A stretch of 64,000 bases of DNA from the NCBI RefSeq assembly GCF_905115235.1, contig NC_051855.1, forward strand, positions 12,142,388 through 12,206,387, in the 5' to 3' direction. A program made the position numbers and the translations under genes. Position 1 is the stretch's first letter. Every line of letters begins with the position of its first letter. A model generated the notes under the pieces. The model was not told where the DNA came from. It was given only the letters and a program-made list of their open reading frames with translations, and searched no databases. Positions 45,597-57,775 of the stretch are shown here, piece by piece. The stretch is from Hermetia illucens. Lineage: Eukaryota > Arthropoda > Insecta > Diptera > Stratiomyidae.

Positions 45597-47604
45597 ACTT
45601 CATCATCATCAACGGCGCATCAACCAGTATCCGGTCTTGGCCGACTTCAGTAATATACGAGGACTGGCAAGATCCATTCAATCATATGAGTCTTGTACAG
45701 TAAGAGCTTTGAGCCTATGGTGAGCCGTTTCGAGCGGAACAGTTTTTGCAAACTGAAATAGACTCTTTTGGCTACCATTTGTTGCTGCTATCGGTTGTGA
45801 TTTTCGACCCTAGATAGGAGAAATTATCAACGATCTCAAAGTTGTAGTCTACTATCTTTATTCTTCTCGTTTGACCGGCGCGATTTGATGTTAGTGTTTG
45901 GTTGGTTTTTGGTGCTGACATTGCCACCATAACACATCGTTCAATAAGTCCCGGGACTAATTATGAAAACAACATTTTATCGGCAAAATTCCTTATTATT
46001 CATCAACATAATCTCCTTCAAGGGTAATACAATCATTCCAGACCTTCTCTAACTTTTCAATGCCATGTCTGTAGAACGATTTGTCTTTTGACTCAAAATG
46101 AGCCTCAGTAGCAGCGATCACCTTCTCATTTGAGCCAAATCTTTTTCCCTGGAGCATCTTTTTGAGATCCGCAAAGAGCCATCAGTCGCTGGGGGCCAGA
46201 TCCGGCGAGTTCGGAGGATGAGGAAGCAGTTGGAAGCCTAATTCGTTGAATTTGGTCATGGTTTTGATTGACTTGTGGCACGGTGCATTGTCTTGATGAA
46301 AGATGACTTTCTTCTTCTTCATGTGTGGGCGTTTTTTCGCTATTTCGGCCTTCAACCTTCAACACCATGTAGTAGTCGCTATTGATGGTTCTTCCTTTTT
46401 CGAGGTAGTCAATGAAAATTATATCATTCGCATCCCAGAATACGAACGCCATCACTTTGCCGGTCGACTGTTGTGTTTTTGGACGCTTCGGGTGGCTTTT
46501 ACCGGTCGTACGCCATTCAGCTGACTGCCGACTTGACTCCGGAGTGAAATGATGAATGCATGTTTCGTCCACTGTCACATATCGACGCAAAAAATCCTGT
46601 TTATTGCGAGTAAACAGCTGCCAAACAGCTCTCCGAATCATTGATACGTTGTTGCTTTTGTTCCATTGTGAGCAAACGCGGCAGTCATTTGGAAAAAACC
46701 TTTTTCATAGCCAATTTTTGGTGCAAAATAGTAAATGCACTAACAGTTGATATGTTCACCATCTTAGCTATCTCGCGCACTTTCATTTTGCGGTCACCCA
46801 TCACGTATTTTCAATACTTGCTTGGTGTTTTCGGGAGTTATTCCCTCATTTGGCCGACCCGAACGTTCCGCATCATTTGTATCAGCACAACCGCGTTTCA
46901 AGTCAGCATACCACCGACAAATGGTTGTTTTCGACGGAGTAGAGTCCGGATAACGTTTTTCAAGCCATTGCTGAGCTTGAACAGTGTTTTTTCCCCATTA
47001 GAAAACAATGTTTTATCAACACACGAAATTCGTTTTGGTCCATTTTTTCACGATTGCAAAGGTAGCGTCAGTTTAACCACTATAGCTTTCCTGGTTATAT
47101 TTCGAATTACATCGAATTTTGACACATCTTATCTGAACCTTGGTATATAAATGGCATTATTAGCGCCATTTCTACGCTAGTCCCGGGACCTATTGAACGA
47201 TGTGTTATATTTAATCTTGCTCTTGATGTGCAACCCAAGATCTCGCGCCGCCTGCTCGAACTGGATGAAGGGAGTTTGTACGTCTCGGATAGTTCTTCCC
47301 ATGATGTCGATATTGTCAGCATAGGTCAGTAGTTGAGTGGACTAAAAGAGGAGCGTTCCCCTCGCATTTACCGTAGCATCATGGATCACTTTTTCCAGGG
47401 CCAGGTTGAAGAGGACGCATGATAGAGCTACCACTTGTCTTAGACCGTTGTTGATGTTGAATGGTCCCGAAAGTGATCCTGTTGCTTTTATCTTTCCTCG
47501 CACATTGGTCAGGTTCAGCCTAGTCAGTTTTATCAAATTCGTTGGGATACCGAATTCTCTAATGGCCATGTACAGTTTTACCTTGGCTATGCTATCACAG
47601 GCGG
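45597..47604 (-). mobile_element. LINE RT fragment, split by a mariner insertion
   Basis: The minus-strand RT part lies at 47604-47208 (NLTNVRGKIKATGSLSGPFN, LRQVVALSCVLFNLALEKVI, LTYADNIDIMGRTIRDVQT). It continues at 45930-45597 with PKTNQTLTSNRAGQTRRIKI, FEIVDNFSYLGSKITTDSS and a 3' tail GGTTGATGCGCCGTTGATGA. The intervening 1.27 kb is a mariner. With one copy of the TA duplication removed the frame runs through as KIKYMVAMSAPKTN. The active-site motif has become YADN in place of YADD, so the copy was already inactive or has decayed since. Confidence 0.85.
45932..47205 (-). mobile_element. Mariner (Tc1/mariner) transposon, full length with TIRs and TA duplication
   Basis: The element is 1,274 bp. 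Terminal inverted repeats of about 28 bp begin ACACATCGTTCAATA at both ends, with one mismatch (A/G at position 16), and are flanked by TA on each side. The transposase reads on the minus strand. Its C-terminal two thirds (46641 to about 46130) has FLRRYVTVDETCIHHFTPES with the first catalytic Asp, KVMAFVFWDANDIIFIDYLE and YYMVL. The usual HQDNAPCH motif is shifted to another frame (SSRQCTVPQVNQNHDQ). The N-terminal third (46650-47045) is also open only in pieces (MDQNEFRVLIKHCF at its start). At least three frame breaks or stops make it non-autonomous. The residues resemble mauritiana-type mariners. Confidence 0.93.
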
Positions 47605-48290
47605 CCTTGTTGATCTGGCTTTACGGAACCCACACTGCCGATCTGAAAGCCCTGCTTGCCTCTCGACGATCGGGAGTAATCTGTTGTAAATTATCGGTTC
47701 CAACATTTTTCCCACAGTGTCCAGAAGACATATGGCTCTATAACAGGATGATTTACCTGGAGGTTTACCAACCTAATGCAGCAATACCAGCTTCTGTCGC
47801 TTCCGTGCTACAGCGAATATCCCCTCGGACATGAACACTTCGAACAATTCAGCGAACATGTCCGGTTTGGATTTTACGACGAGCTTAAGGGCTCTGTTTG
47901 GCATTCCGTCCAGGCCCGGAGTTTTGTCATCCCCCATTCTGCTGCAGATCTCCAACAGCTCGGCCGTGGTCACTGCAGGAATTGCCGTCACGTTCAAAGA
48001 TCTCTGAAATAGCCCCTGGATGATTTTCAGCAAAGAGATTAGGGCATGTGATCTGTAGGGTGACCGTCCTCTCAACATTCCCAACACAATTCTATAGACA
48101 CTCCTCCATGGATTTACGTCCGTCTCCGAGCAGAGTTCCCTGAAGGATTCCCTCTTGCTCCACTGAATTGCAAGCTTGAGGTGTTTGCGGACTACCTTGT
48201 AAGCATGCTCCTTTTGTCCCTGATCACTTTTTCCTATCGCCCTATGAACTGTTCGTTTGGCTCCGTGGCTGATCGAAGGCTTCATTCATT
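47605..48290 (-). mobile_element. R1-like LINE fragment
   Basis: Minus-strand pieces read HKVVRKHLKLAIQ-type linker, RESFRELCSETDVNPWRSVY, VTTAELLEICSRMGDDKTPG and LDGMPNRALKLVVKSKPDMF. Towards 47605 there is RQAGLSDRQCGFRKARSTR-type RT sequence. It is the same family as 36086-38185 and ends at the junction with the mariner-bearing LINE. Confidence 0.75.
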
Positions 48291-49358
48291 ATTTCACCAG
48301 TAGTTGGGTCCTGGGGTACTGGGGAATCAGCACCTTTTAGGCATGAATGCTGCTTATTATAATGAATGCTGGGATCACCTTAGGTACCACCTCTCTCCCG
48401 CTGGAGATCCTTATGGAATCAGTCAACTCCGGGAAAAAGTATAAGCAGAATAGCACAACATTTCCACAGAGTATAATTCAAAATTATGCGCTTCAATCTC
48501 AAACTGCTTGAAAGTGTTAAAAAGACAAAAAACCATTGGACGAAATACAAGGTTTCAGAAAATTTTTGAGTTGTGCAAAACTGAGTCAACGATGTTTGAT
48601 GTTTAAATGTATGCATTTTTTCATTAAATTTGATTTCAAAAGAATTTTCTTTGGTTATTCGAATAAATAATTTTTAATTGTATTTCGTTCATTTTCGTAT
48701 CACGTCACAGTCATTTTTGCACCGTAGTGTAGCTCGCATCAACCAGTCTCTGTTGGTGGGTCGTACTGGTTGGCTATGTCAATTTGACAGTGTAATTAAA
48801 ATGCTGAATACAAATTCAGCACTATTTGCTTCTGGAAAAGAAGTGATTGTAATTTCAGAGAATCTTAATTCAACGTTTCCTGTTGCAATTAGTTGAGTTC
48901 GATAAAAACATCTCAATAGGCCATGACAGTCGATTCTGCTGTAATATTTCCATTCCAAAAACTCAAAATCAAACCGAACCGGAACCGGTTCGTAAGCCAA
49001 AATGGAACACGAATGTAGTACTAGATCAAACATCAAAAATTTGACAGCGCCAACTTAACAGCATTGACAAGCAAGAATTAGTGCCGCAAGGTGATTGTGC
49101 ACCCACTGAGAGACTTTGGAGATTCTTATTTGTTTGGATGAATTTTAAGTAAATTCGTGAATAACGCCATTTCCGATTTTGCATTTTCCTAGAACCAAAC
49201 GTTATCATTTTTAAGATATGTACGTATTTTGCATGTGAACTTAATTGCTTACGGTTATAACACGGGAGGCGAATTTGAATTCTTTGTTTTAGTTGAGAAA
49301 TTATTGGGAGTTCTATGTAATCCAGGTTTCCGATCTTTATAGCATATTCACCACAGAA
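48291..49358. promoter_or_regulatory. PSMD12 upstream region
   Basis: There is no coding frame of known family. TTTGACAG words occur at about 48782 and 49039, within 600 bases of the PSMD12 ATG. The promoter presumably lies in the last 300-400 bases, but no TATA or initiator can be assigned with confidence. Confidence 0.35.
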
Positions 49359-50894
49359 ATGGAGAACGACGGGCGTCTCGTTAAGATGGAAGTCGACTAC
49401 AGTTCGACGTGTGATGAGGTGATTCCAGCCGCCAAGCAGCTATCAAAGGACAGCGACCAGTTTCATGCCGGTCTTGAGATGCTTCTGCAGCTGGAAAAAC
49501 AGACGCGCCTGGTATGGTTTATTTAAAATCCTTGCGGTAGACAGAATATTCAGAATTCAACGGCTTATGCTCCATTCTAGGGCGCAGATATGGTTTCTTG
49601 CTCTCGCGTGCTCGTTGCAATTGTTCAAATCTGCTTCGAGGCTGGCCAATGGAATACCCTCAACGAATACATTGCAATGCTGGTGAAACGGCGATCACAG
49701 CTCAAGCAAGCTGTTAGCAAAATGATCCAAGAATGCATTACGTACGTCGACAAGACCCCCGACAAAGAGACAAAGCTGAAACTGATAGATACATTGCGAT
49801 CCGTAACGGAAGGAAAGATCTATGTCGAAGTCGAGCGGGCGCGACTTACAAAAATGTTGGCGACAATTAAAGAGGCAGATGGGGATATTGCGGGCGCGGC
49901 TAGCATTATGGAGGAGTTGCAAGTGGAGACGTACGGATCGATGGACAAACGAGAAAAGGTTAATGCTCTGGGGTCGATTGCGGAGTCATAATAAAACATT
50001 CCGTCCCTTCATTACAGGTTGAATTAATTCTCGAACAAATGCGGCTTTGTCTCGCTAAACAGGACTACGTACGAACACAAATCATTTCAAAGAAGATCAA
50101 CATAAAATTCTTTGATGATCCCGACCAGCAAGATTTGAAGTTCAAATACTACGGTTTGATGATACGACTCGACCAGGACTCGTCATTTTTAAAAACCTCC
50201 CGCCATTTCCAAGCCGTAGTCGATTCGGATGTTATCAGCGGATCACCGGACCGTCGACAAAAAATGATGACCTATGCAGTTCTCTACAACATTTTGGCAC
50301 CTTATGACAACGAGCAACAGGACATGATGCTCAATTTATCGAAAAACAAAATGCTCGATGAGATCTCAACGTATAAAGAAATTCTACGGCTATTTATGTG
50401 TAAGGAACTCATCAATTTCGAAACATTCGAGTCGACATTCGGCAAAGAGTTGCTGCAATTTGATGTTTTCAATCAGGAAACAGCTCATGGCAAGAAATGT
50501 TGGGTAGAACTTAAGAATCGTTTGATTGAGCATGTGAGTTGTGTTTTTACCGGGATCAAATTGAATTTTTTATCGATTTTCTCTTCTCATCGATACCCAG
50601 AATATCCGAATCATTGCAAACTACTACACGAGGATCCACCTGAAACGTATGAGTGAACTTCTTGATTTGCCCGTCGGTCCGTGCGAGGAATACTTGAGCA
50701 AACTCTCCAATGCTGGAACAATAAGAGTGAAGATCGATCGTCCGTCGGAAATCGTGTATTTCACAACCAAGAAAAATGCTTCGGATGTACTGAATGAATG
50801 GTCACACGACATCAATGAGCTGATGAATCTTATTAACAAGACATGTCACCTGATCAATAAGGAGGAGTGTATTAATAGCGTCATAACGGCTTGA
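49359..50894 (+). CDS. Rpn5: 26S proteasome regulatory subunit Rpn5 (PSMD12)
   Basis: Exons 49359-49511, 49581-49958, 50018-50533 and 50601-50894 splice in phase to 446 residues, close to 456 in human PSMD12. Diagnostic stretches are [58 protein letters not shown] and [20 protein letters not shown]. The C-terminal PCI domain includes [20 protein letters not shown] and [20 protein letters not shown], and ends [19 protein letters not shown]. Rpn5 is a PCI-scaffold subunit of the proteasome lid. The ATG at 49359 is preferred because the protein then starts [15 protein letters not shown] like its orthologues, although the frame stays open upstream. All introns are under 75 bases. AATAAA at 50994 is the likely polyadenylation signal. 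Confidence 0.97.
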
Positions 50895-50993
50895 GCATGT
50901 AATTATCGCTTTTTCGTATATACGCATATTTATTGCACAATACAGTGCGTTAAGATATGATAGGGACGCCAGAATTTTTGAATGTAAACCTTG

Positions 50994-50999
50994 AATAAA
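50994..50999 (+). terminator. Polyadenylation signal of PSMD12
   Basis: AATAAA lies 100 bases after the stop codon at 50894. Confidence 0.6.
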
Positions 51000-51042
51000 C
51001 CACCCAATACGAAATTTTCGTAAAGTATTTGTTTAGTGCTCT

Positions 51043-51330
51043 TTAGGTCCCTGTCCATCGCATCTCTTGCAACGATACCCTGCCCCAATATAAGGCTGAT
51101 GTAAAGGAGGGGGGGGGGGGCAGGGTATCGGCTAGATGCCCAGCATAATTCGGTCTGTACAGGGAGCGCATGTTACATGAGAAAATGCGCAAATCGTTAA
51201 TCCGTTCTCGTTGCTGAGTACGTCGTTGTAAAATCCATCCTGTCCGTGGCTTCGTAACATCGGTTTTCCGTGTACGGTTGTCCGCCCTACCCAACCCCCA
51301 ACCTGAGGGGCTAGTTAGTACATTTTGTCC
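51043..51330 (-). mobile_element. LINE endonuclease fragment
   Basis: The minus-strand frame has NDLRIFSCNMRSLYRPNYAG and VSLQEMRWTGT, the start of an APE-type endonuclease with the Glu of the QEMRW motif. A run of C (G on the plus strand, 51108-51120) interrupts it. The remainder of the element is absent. PSMD12 ends just upstream. Confidence 0.7.
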
Positions 51331-52710
51331 CGTTTTTAGGTGCAGGTAAACAATACTGTACTGAATGTATGTACCATACGTTCTCTCGTCTCTGCTGATC
51401 TCTCGCGGAGCTCAGACGTGAATTTCCGTTCGTGGAGAAATATTAAAAAATGCCCCCATTGTGATGAATGTCCAGCCACCAGTCGCTCGACGGGGAAATG
51501 TCGAAGCGACCCATCACAAACAACCTCCACCAAGGGACGCCGTCCCCACAACCACTAGATTCTCCCGATCCACAACGAACTCACGCCGACGACAGTATTA
51601 TTCTAACCCCCCAAAATTTCTATCCCTCACAGCTCCCGGGACAGAAACTCCAACTTCGATCACCTGCCTTCAGACGAAGAAGACGAGACACAAGTACTGA
51701 AGAAGCGATTCGACGAGACGTTAGCCGGAACGAGAAACTAGAAGCACTTTTCGGCATAGCTCCTGAGGAAGAAATATCATTTCCAGAAGTCCAAACAGGA
51801 TGATCCAACGCCGCCCCAGAAGCATTCGTTCATCCAACACCCACACTCAGCACCTCGTCCGCTACTCCATCATCAGCCATTAATCATTCAAATCCCTATG
51901 CACAAACATCATCCGAAGCATATCGACATCCAATCGAGCAATCTACCCAAATACCTCCTAAGACTATAACGTCGCCAACATCAGCATCAAACCATCAACC
52001 TCTATCATCACGTCCCACCGAGCAAGCTTCGCATTAATCCTGAACAGCACCGCAGCGTCCCGTTGCTCTCATCATCCCAGACCAGTCGCCCACAAGCCGC
52101 AACGTCGTCGACCTTCCAAATGCAAATCACTCCGCTGACGCCAGCTCCGCAAGCCACTAATGTAAGTAAATTTCCTCCTCTGATAATTAAAGCTACCCAT
52201 TCTGCCACAAAAAATATCACCGGTTAAAATTTAGCCAGGAATCCGCAAAAACTATCTCTTAAAAAACAAGCATTCACTACACACATTATAACGCCCTTTC
52301 AAGCAGGTTAAGACGCCGTTAAGTCACTCTTAAAAGAAGGTAATCATCCCTTCTTTATCTTTACCCCGTCCCATCTAAATCCCATTAATTTAATCTTACG
52401 CGGTTTGGACTTCACCTACAGCCCAGACGAAGTCCTTAATGAGCTCCATAGAGTCAGCGTCGCAGATGCAATACCAGTTCGCCCCTGCGAATCTAGCGTC
52501 CCGCGCCGCAGTAGCCAAAATCCTTATCTTTTTATGGTTACATTTGAACGCCTCTAAAACCCGCGCACTTTCCCACTGCATCGTGACATTCAAAGCGGTT
52601 AGGAACAAAGATATAATTCTATTTAGGAATTGTCAACGGCTTCAACTATCTGCAACCTCAATTTCAAGTGTATTAAGTGCTCCAAAACCGCCCGGAAAAA
52701 TGTAAAGCCG
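51331..52710 (+). mobile_element. Jockey-like LINE ORF1, degraded
   Basis: Plus-strand pieces include a Pro/Ser-rich head with PDPQRTHADDSIILTPQNFY and RRDTSTEEAIRRDVSRNEKL. Further on are HLNPINLILRGLDFTYSPDE and VLNELHRVSVADAIPV, as in the PRE domain that precedes the zinc knuckles of Jockey ORF1, then FMVTFERL and FKCIKCSKT. It is broken into several frames. No ORF2 follows. Confidence 0.7.
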
Positions 52711-52860
52711 TCTACAGCGATTGTGGAACCAATTTCCTAGCAGCTGGAAAGGAAATACAAACGATGTTTCAAACTATGACACACGAAACGCAAGCATGGA
52801 TGGCCAATCATCACATCGAATGGCGGGAATTTACCTGGCGCTTGACTGTTGTAAATTATT
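52687..52860 (+). mobile_element. BEL/Pao-type integrase fragment (fossil)
   Basis: A short frame has VYSDCGTNFLAAGKEIQ, like the YSDNGTNFVGA core of BEL/Pao integrases, then HHIEWREFTW. It is a small isolated relic joined to the end of the Jockey-like ORF1. No LTRs or other domains are seen. It is old and broken. Confidence 0.6.
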
Positions 52861-52966
52861 ATTAAAACATCTCACATGATTCTTTTATAATTTTTTTTAA
52901 TGTTCACAAATACACGGCCCACTCTATATACGTAACAACGAAAAAAAGATCATCAAATTTGTAATA

Positions 52967-52972
52967 TTTATT
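52967..52972 (-). terminator. Candidate polyadenylation signal of the HSPA14-like gene
   Basis: TTTATT on the plus strand (AATAAA on the minus strand) lies about 180 bases past the stop at 53150. Confidence 0.4.
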
Positions 52973-53149
52973 TTATTAGAGGGCTGAAGGCAGACGCACA
53001 TTTTACTAAAATTTAAAAATTAAATGATTGGACGTTCAAAAATCGAACAAGTCATGAAATAATTTGCATGATATTTACAATTATATCAAAATATATCAAA
53101 CATAAACTGAAACTATAAATTTTAACTAGAAATTTGGCAGCAATCGACG

Positions 53150-54981
53150 TCAAACTGCACTTATCAATGTCATTTTCGGTCGCCCGTCCATCTCTTCAAC
53201 GATAGCTCGCACTTTGAAAACCTTTCCCTCCCCCATTTTCGCATCCGACAATACAATTTCACCAATTGAACTTCCCATCTGTACACTTAACTTGATATTT
53301 TCCGTAACAGGTTCACTACTATCGTCATTTTTAGTTGCTAAATTATTTTCCCCGTCGATCTCCGGCTTTTCAATTTCAATCACAGTTTCAGACGGCAACA
53401 ATGATCCTTTTTCGAATACCAGTTGCTGTTTTGATTTATTACTATTATGCCACAAGTAGATATCATCTTGAATACAAGAACACTTTGCATCACTCTCGGT
53501 TCGCGTGTCAATATCAACTTTATCGGGGTCAATGAAAAGAGTTTGTGTAGCACATCCCATTGCAACGACTTCATCAGGCGGATGACTGCTGTTTAATTTT
53601 GCGTCAGGATAACGAGCACTAATTGTAGATTGTATTTTTGGTATTTTCATAGTTCCACCGGCGATGACAATCTGTAAAAAACAAACGCCGAATTCTGGTA
53701 GAAATATTCCGAGGGGGATCGTATTTAAATTACGACTTTACCTCATCGATGAACGATTCAGTTGGTTGTGAATCAAGACGAGATAGAATTGACTCCACAG
53801 CTTGATTTAGAGTCGACATAAATTCATTGAGAACTGGCTGAATCAACATCTCGTATCGTGCACGAGACATTTGAATATTGAAGTCAACGCCGTCCATTAG
53901 GGAATCAATGTAGATCTGTGTTGAAGGCAGCGTCGTTAAGATGTGTTTGCAATCTTCAGCAGCTGTTTGGACTTTTGCTATTGATCGACGGCTTTCATTC
54001 GGGTCTAGCTTGTACTTTTTGCTGAATTCTGTACCTGCATTGTGAGATTAAATAGGGTTAATCGGTGAATTCCCGAGGACTACTACAATGGGCGTCTGCC
54101 ACTTACATATAAAATCCTTTAGGACATCGGTGAACTGCTTCCCCCCAATGTAGTACGGTCCTGCAGATCCGACCAATGAAATTAGACCATTTTCGATGTT
54201 GAAAAGCGAAACACTGGTTAGCAGACCGCCGCTTTTGATGCATAGAACGCGCTTCTCACTGGCACTGCGTTCTATCAGGTGATTATATGCTAGCAGGGCA
54301 GCTGTGTGTTCTGGAATAACTTGTGAAACATTAAATCCCGCCTCCTCGGCAGCTTCAGCAATTGTCGTCCAACTTTCGGGGGGATAGTAGATGGGAATCG
54401 ATAGTACAACACTTGGATGCTCCTCGAGAATGTGGCAGTGACGGGCGAGTTCTAAAGAACAATGTTTAGATTCAACGTGTACAAGTGATTAAAGGGAAAC
54501 CGATCTTACCGAAACTTGCCTTGAAGAATTCCACGCAGACCTCATACGGAGAAATCCTTCCTACCTCTGCCGGTTCGTCAGCCCCATCACCAGGCTGTGG
54601 TCGATTTCTCAATTCATATTTACCCTCTTCTATGTTATACTGGCATGTTAGATATCCAGTTGCATCCCTCAACTGGTCTTCTAATAGATTTTTCGCCAGA
54701 AATTGAAAATTGTTTACCACGGAACACATGCCCTTTGAGGTTAGCTTCTGTTTTGCTGTTAATCCAACTTCAAGCTCGTCGCCGTTCATTAATAGGACAG
54801 CATGGGAGACCCGGTTGCCATGCTTATTAGCAACTACTTCAATTTTACCATCTTCCTGCGAAAATTACGGAAAATCAACAAATAGAGCGACTTCAACGTA
54901 AAACCAATCAATTGCACTTACTTTTGATGTTGCTACGCAAATCGTACTGTTTCCGATTTTTATACCGAATCTAGGCCACAT
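53150..54981 (-). CDS. HSPA14: HSPA14-like Hsp70 family protein
   Basis: Minus-strand exons 54981-54922, 54855-54510, 54451-54107, 54034-53742 and 53671-53150 splice in phase to 521 residues (human HSPA14 has 509). The Hsp70 ATPase domain is recognisable. It starts MWPRFGIKIGNSTICVATS, then VVANKHGNRVSHAVLLMNGD, SVVNNFQFLAKNLLEDQLRD, VVLSIPIYYPPESWTTIAEA, VIPEHTAALLAYNHL and the phosphate-loop-like IVIAGGTMKIPKIQSTI. The C-terminal part is short, without the lid and EEVD tail of canonical Hsp70s, as in HSPA14 (Hsp70L1). The human protein pairs with the Hsp40 MPP11 on ribosomes, so a ribosome-associated chaperone role is inferred. The Gly-Asn-Ser motif near residue 10 replaces the GT(T) of canonical Hsp70, so weak ATP hydrolysis is plausible. 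Confidence 0.92.
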
Positions 54982-55350
54982 TTTAAGAATTAATTCGTTT
55001 CAAAATTATTACAAAATATAAAGGAATCAAAAGAGAATTTATTGATATAGAACAAACTCCACAGCGGGAAAATACACAGCCGCCGAAAGCATCTGCCAAG
55101 AAAATGAGATGACAGTTAGATGGGTGCAAGGCAAGCCATGGAATTTAGCCGCCTTCCATTTCCTTGGGAAATTTCGATTCACATTCACAATGGATGGATT
55201 GATTGACGTTGCGGCCGTAACCGACTTATAAATCAATTTATCTAGATTCATAAATTAAATCGATGCAATGTCTGATGATGAGTGAATATACATCAAAATT
55301 GAATTTTTTCCGAAGTTTCCGGTGGGTGGTTTTGCTCTGCAAAAGTGTCC
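54982..55350. other. HSPA14-like upstream region
   Basis: This is the presumed promoter and 5' UTR on the minus strand. No other gene is recognised before the LINE ORF1 begins. Confidence 0.35.
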
Positions 55351-56620
55351 ATTGTAATTAGTGGAAAAGTGGGAATCCCCGATGAAGGTGCTAAAAAGGG
55401 ACAATTTAAAAATGCCCAAAATGGTGAAAAGTGCGAACATGTCCCAGACAATGATCCCTAGATTGACAAAAAAAAAGATCAGGCGCCCAGAAAAGTCAAG
55501 GTGCCCCCAATTATCTTCACAGAACTACAACGAGAGGCGATATTGGCATTGCTTTGCGAATTGAAAGTTGACAAATTTTCAATAAAATTATTGTTTATTG
55601 GACGCAGACTCTCCCTAGAGAAGATTAAAGACTACGACAAGATATTGGCATTCCTATCTTGCCGATATAAAATTTACTTGACTTACCAATTACCTGAATT
55701 GTGTTCCATAAAAATCTTACTAACAGAACTGCATGATATACCTTGCGAGCAAAAAAAAAAGAGCATTTGAAGGCGGAGTTCGGTATTGTCTGTTTGGACG
55801 TAAAGAAAATCAGTAAGAATGAGGAGACCCTCAATAAGAGTGTCTACCTCCTCTATCTGGAGCTCTCTCATGGCCTATCAAGCTATCATACATAGAATAA
55901 TGCAATGGAACTTCTACTTTAACAAAAGACGTGGCCCCACCCAATGTAGAAGATGCCAAACGTTTGGGCATGGTTCTGTTCACGGTCACCTCACCATCAA
56001 ATGTATGATATGCAGTGGGGAACACCGCTACTCACAACGACAAACAGTCCGAACGCATCAAATGCGCCGATTTTGGGCTAAACCATATTGTAAATGGTAA
56101 AAAGTGCAAAACATCGCTCTGACTACATTGAAATCAAGCAAAAGCTTACAGGATGGAGGAGAGGAGGCTTACCCTCATTCTTAGAGAAATTTCCTCTCAC
56201 GAATACACTTCCGACGACGTGGCCACGGAAATCAAGGAATTATCAATTCGCGTCTCAACGCTCTTCCCCCGTGAATACGGGCCAATTATACCAACTACAG
56301 TCTCCATCGCGTGTCTTTCAATTTCCAGGCAGATGCCACCATTGTCTCTAAACTAAAAACCCTACTAGACCTTGCGACCAGCGGATTAACTAGGAGAAAC
56401 CCAGGAAATGGGATTTCAGTCCGTGCTTTAACTGCCAACAATTTAGCCACGCTTCTTCAAATTGCGGCTACTATCCCAGCCAAGTCGTCCAAATGTCTCC
56501 GTAGGTTGCAGTCAATCCAACGTAAAGAGGGAGCTAAAAGTGGCCCGCACTTTCGTCCTGCTTCGTCCCTTTCCCCCTGACAGCCTCTCAGCATGTCCTT
56601 CTGCCTCACTCCAGCTAACC
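55351..56620 (+). mobile_element. Jockey-like LINE ORF1 with zinc knuckles, degraded
   Basis: The first frame reads KVKVPPIIFTELQREAILAL, DKILAFLSCRYKIYLTYQLP and IKILLTELHDIP (PRE domain). In another frame QWNFYFNKRRGPTQCRRCQT and FGHGSVHGHLTIKCMICSGE follow, giving CCHC-type knuckles with one Cys replaced by Gly. A further piece (ERRLTLILREISSHEYTSDD) extends to about 56350. No ORF2 is attached. The 379-bp element follows at 56752. Confidence 0.75.
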
Positions 56621-56751
56621 TACCCCTCCTTCACGGGCCCCTTCTTTCGCCGCAGTGACTAGGGGTCGAGTAAGATTCGAAACCCTCACTTTTCCATTCG
56701 CACGGGCTTCTTTATGAAAGCCAGGTCCTTTTTCCACTTGTCTACCTGGGG

Positions 56752-57130
56752 ACTCGAGGAGGGCCATCAGACCCGAGTCTGCAAGGGACTCATCTGAAGT
56801 GGCTTCGGCCACGAAGCCTCACCGGAGGTTATCTGGTACCATGGGAACCGGGATGGCCCTCTGAGAGCATATGCTCTAGGAGAAATCCTGGAGGATGTGC
56901 TCTCGGCCCGGTTATTTGCGGTTGGCCCCCTAGTGGGAGTGTCATGGTGGTTGTGGTTATGCCTACATCGCGGGCAGAGCTCCTCGGAGCGCAAGCGTGG
57001 AGTTGCGCTGTACAACTCGGGTGCCGTACCCCTTAGTTGCGGTAGAGGTGTTAGATAGGCCTCGCATCCACTGGTATGAATGCTGAGCCTGCACTTAGTA
57101 TAAACCAGGACCGCTGTGCTTGCATGGCGG
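56752..57130. repeat. 379-bp dispersed element, copy 2
   Basis: It has the same ends and exactly the same length as 38730-39108. Differences are scattered single bases. It is not flanked by an obvious target duplication. What follows (57131-57245) shows no match to the sequence after copy 1. Confidence 0.9.
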
Positions 57131-57249
57131 GGCTCTGATTGTGGTCACAAATTCAATCCGTGTCCGAAGAGGACCGTGGGATTATGCCTACACGGCAGGT
57201 ACTCACGTAAAACCCCCAGGACTTTCATGTCTACCTGGGGTCAACGCTA

Positions 57250-57775
57250 TCAGCCAATGGAGAACTGCATTATGAAATTGCTTCACGCATCAACTCAACC
57301 TGGATCAAGTGGCGTTCCACAACTAGTGTTCTTTGTGATCGACGTATCAATGAACGTCTCAAATCTCAAATTTACCGCAATGTCGCCCGTCCTGTCGTCC
57401 TCTATGGTTCTGAGTGTTGGCCGACTATAAAAGGCAATGAAAGGCGTCTTGCCGTAATGGAGACGAAGATGTTGCGTTGGACTAGTGACGTGACACGTTC
57501 TGATTACATCCGAAATGAGGACATCCGCGATCGTTATGGGGTTGCACCGATTGTGGAAAAATTGCGAGAGAGGTGTCTTCGATGGTATGGTCACGCAATT
57601 CCTTGCCAAGATTGGTCTGAAGATCGAAGTCGATGGTAAACGGCCAAAAGGCAGGCCGAAACAATGGTGGCATGATTCGCTGGATGGGGATTTAAAAGCC
57701 TCGAGATTGCGTTCAGATCAGGCATTTGATAAAGCCGCTTGTGAACGGGACAAAGGCTGAAGAAAAAGAAGATAC
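57250..57775 (+). mobile_element. RTE-like LINE 3' fragment
   Basis: Plus-strand pieces read ERLKSQIYRNVARPVVLY, MLRWTSDVTRSDYIRNEDIR, DRYGVAPIVEKLRERCLRWY and KIEVDGKRPKGRPKQWWHDS. They end in an SRLRSDQAFDKAACE segment and a stop at about 57760. This is the same family as 6298-6690, but extends to the true C-terminus. There are at least two frame changes. Confidence 0.82.
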
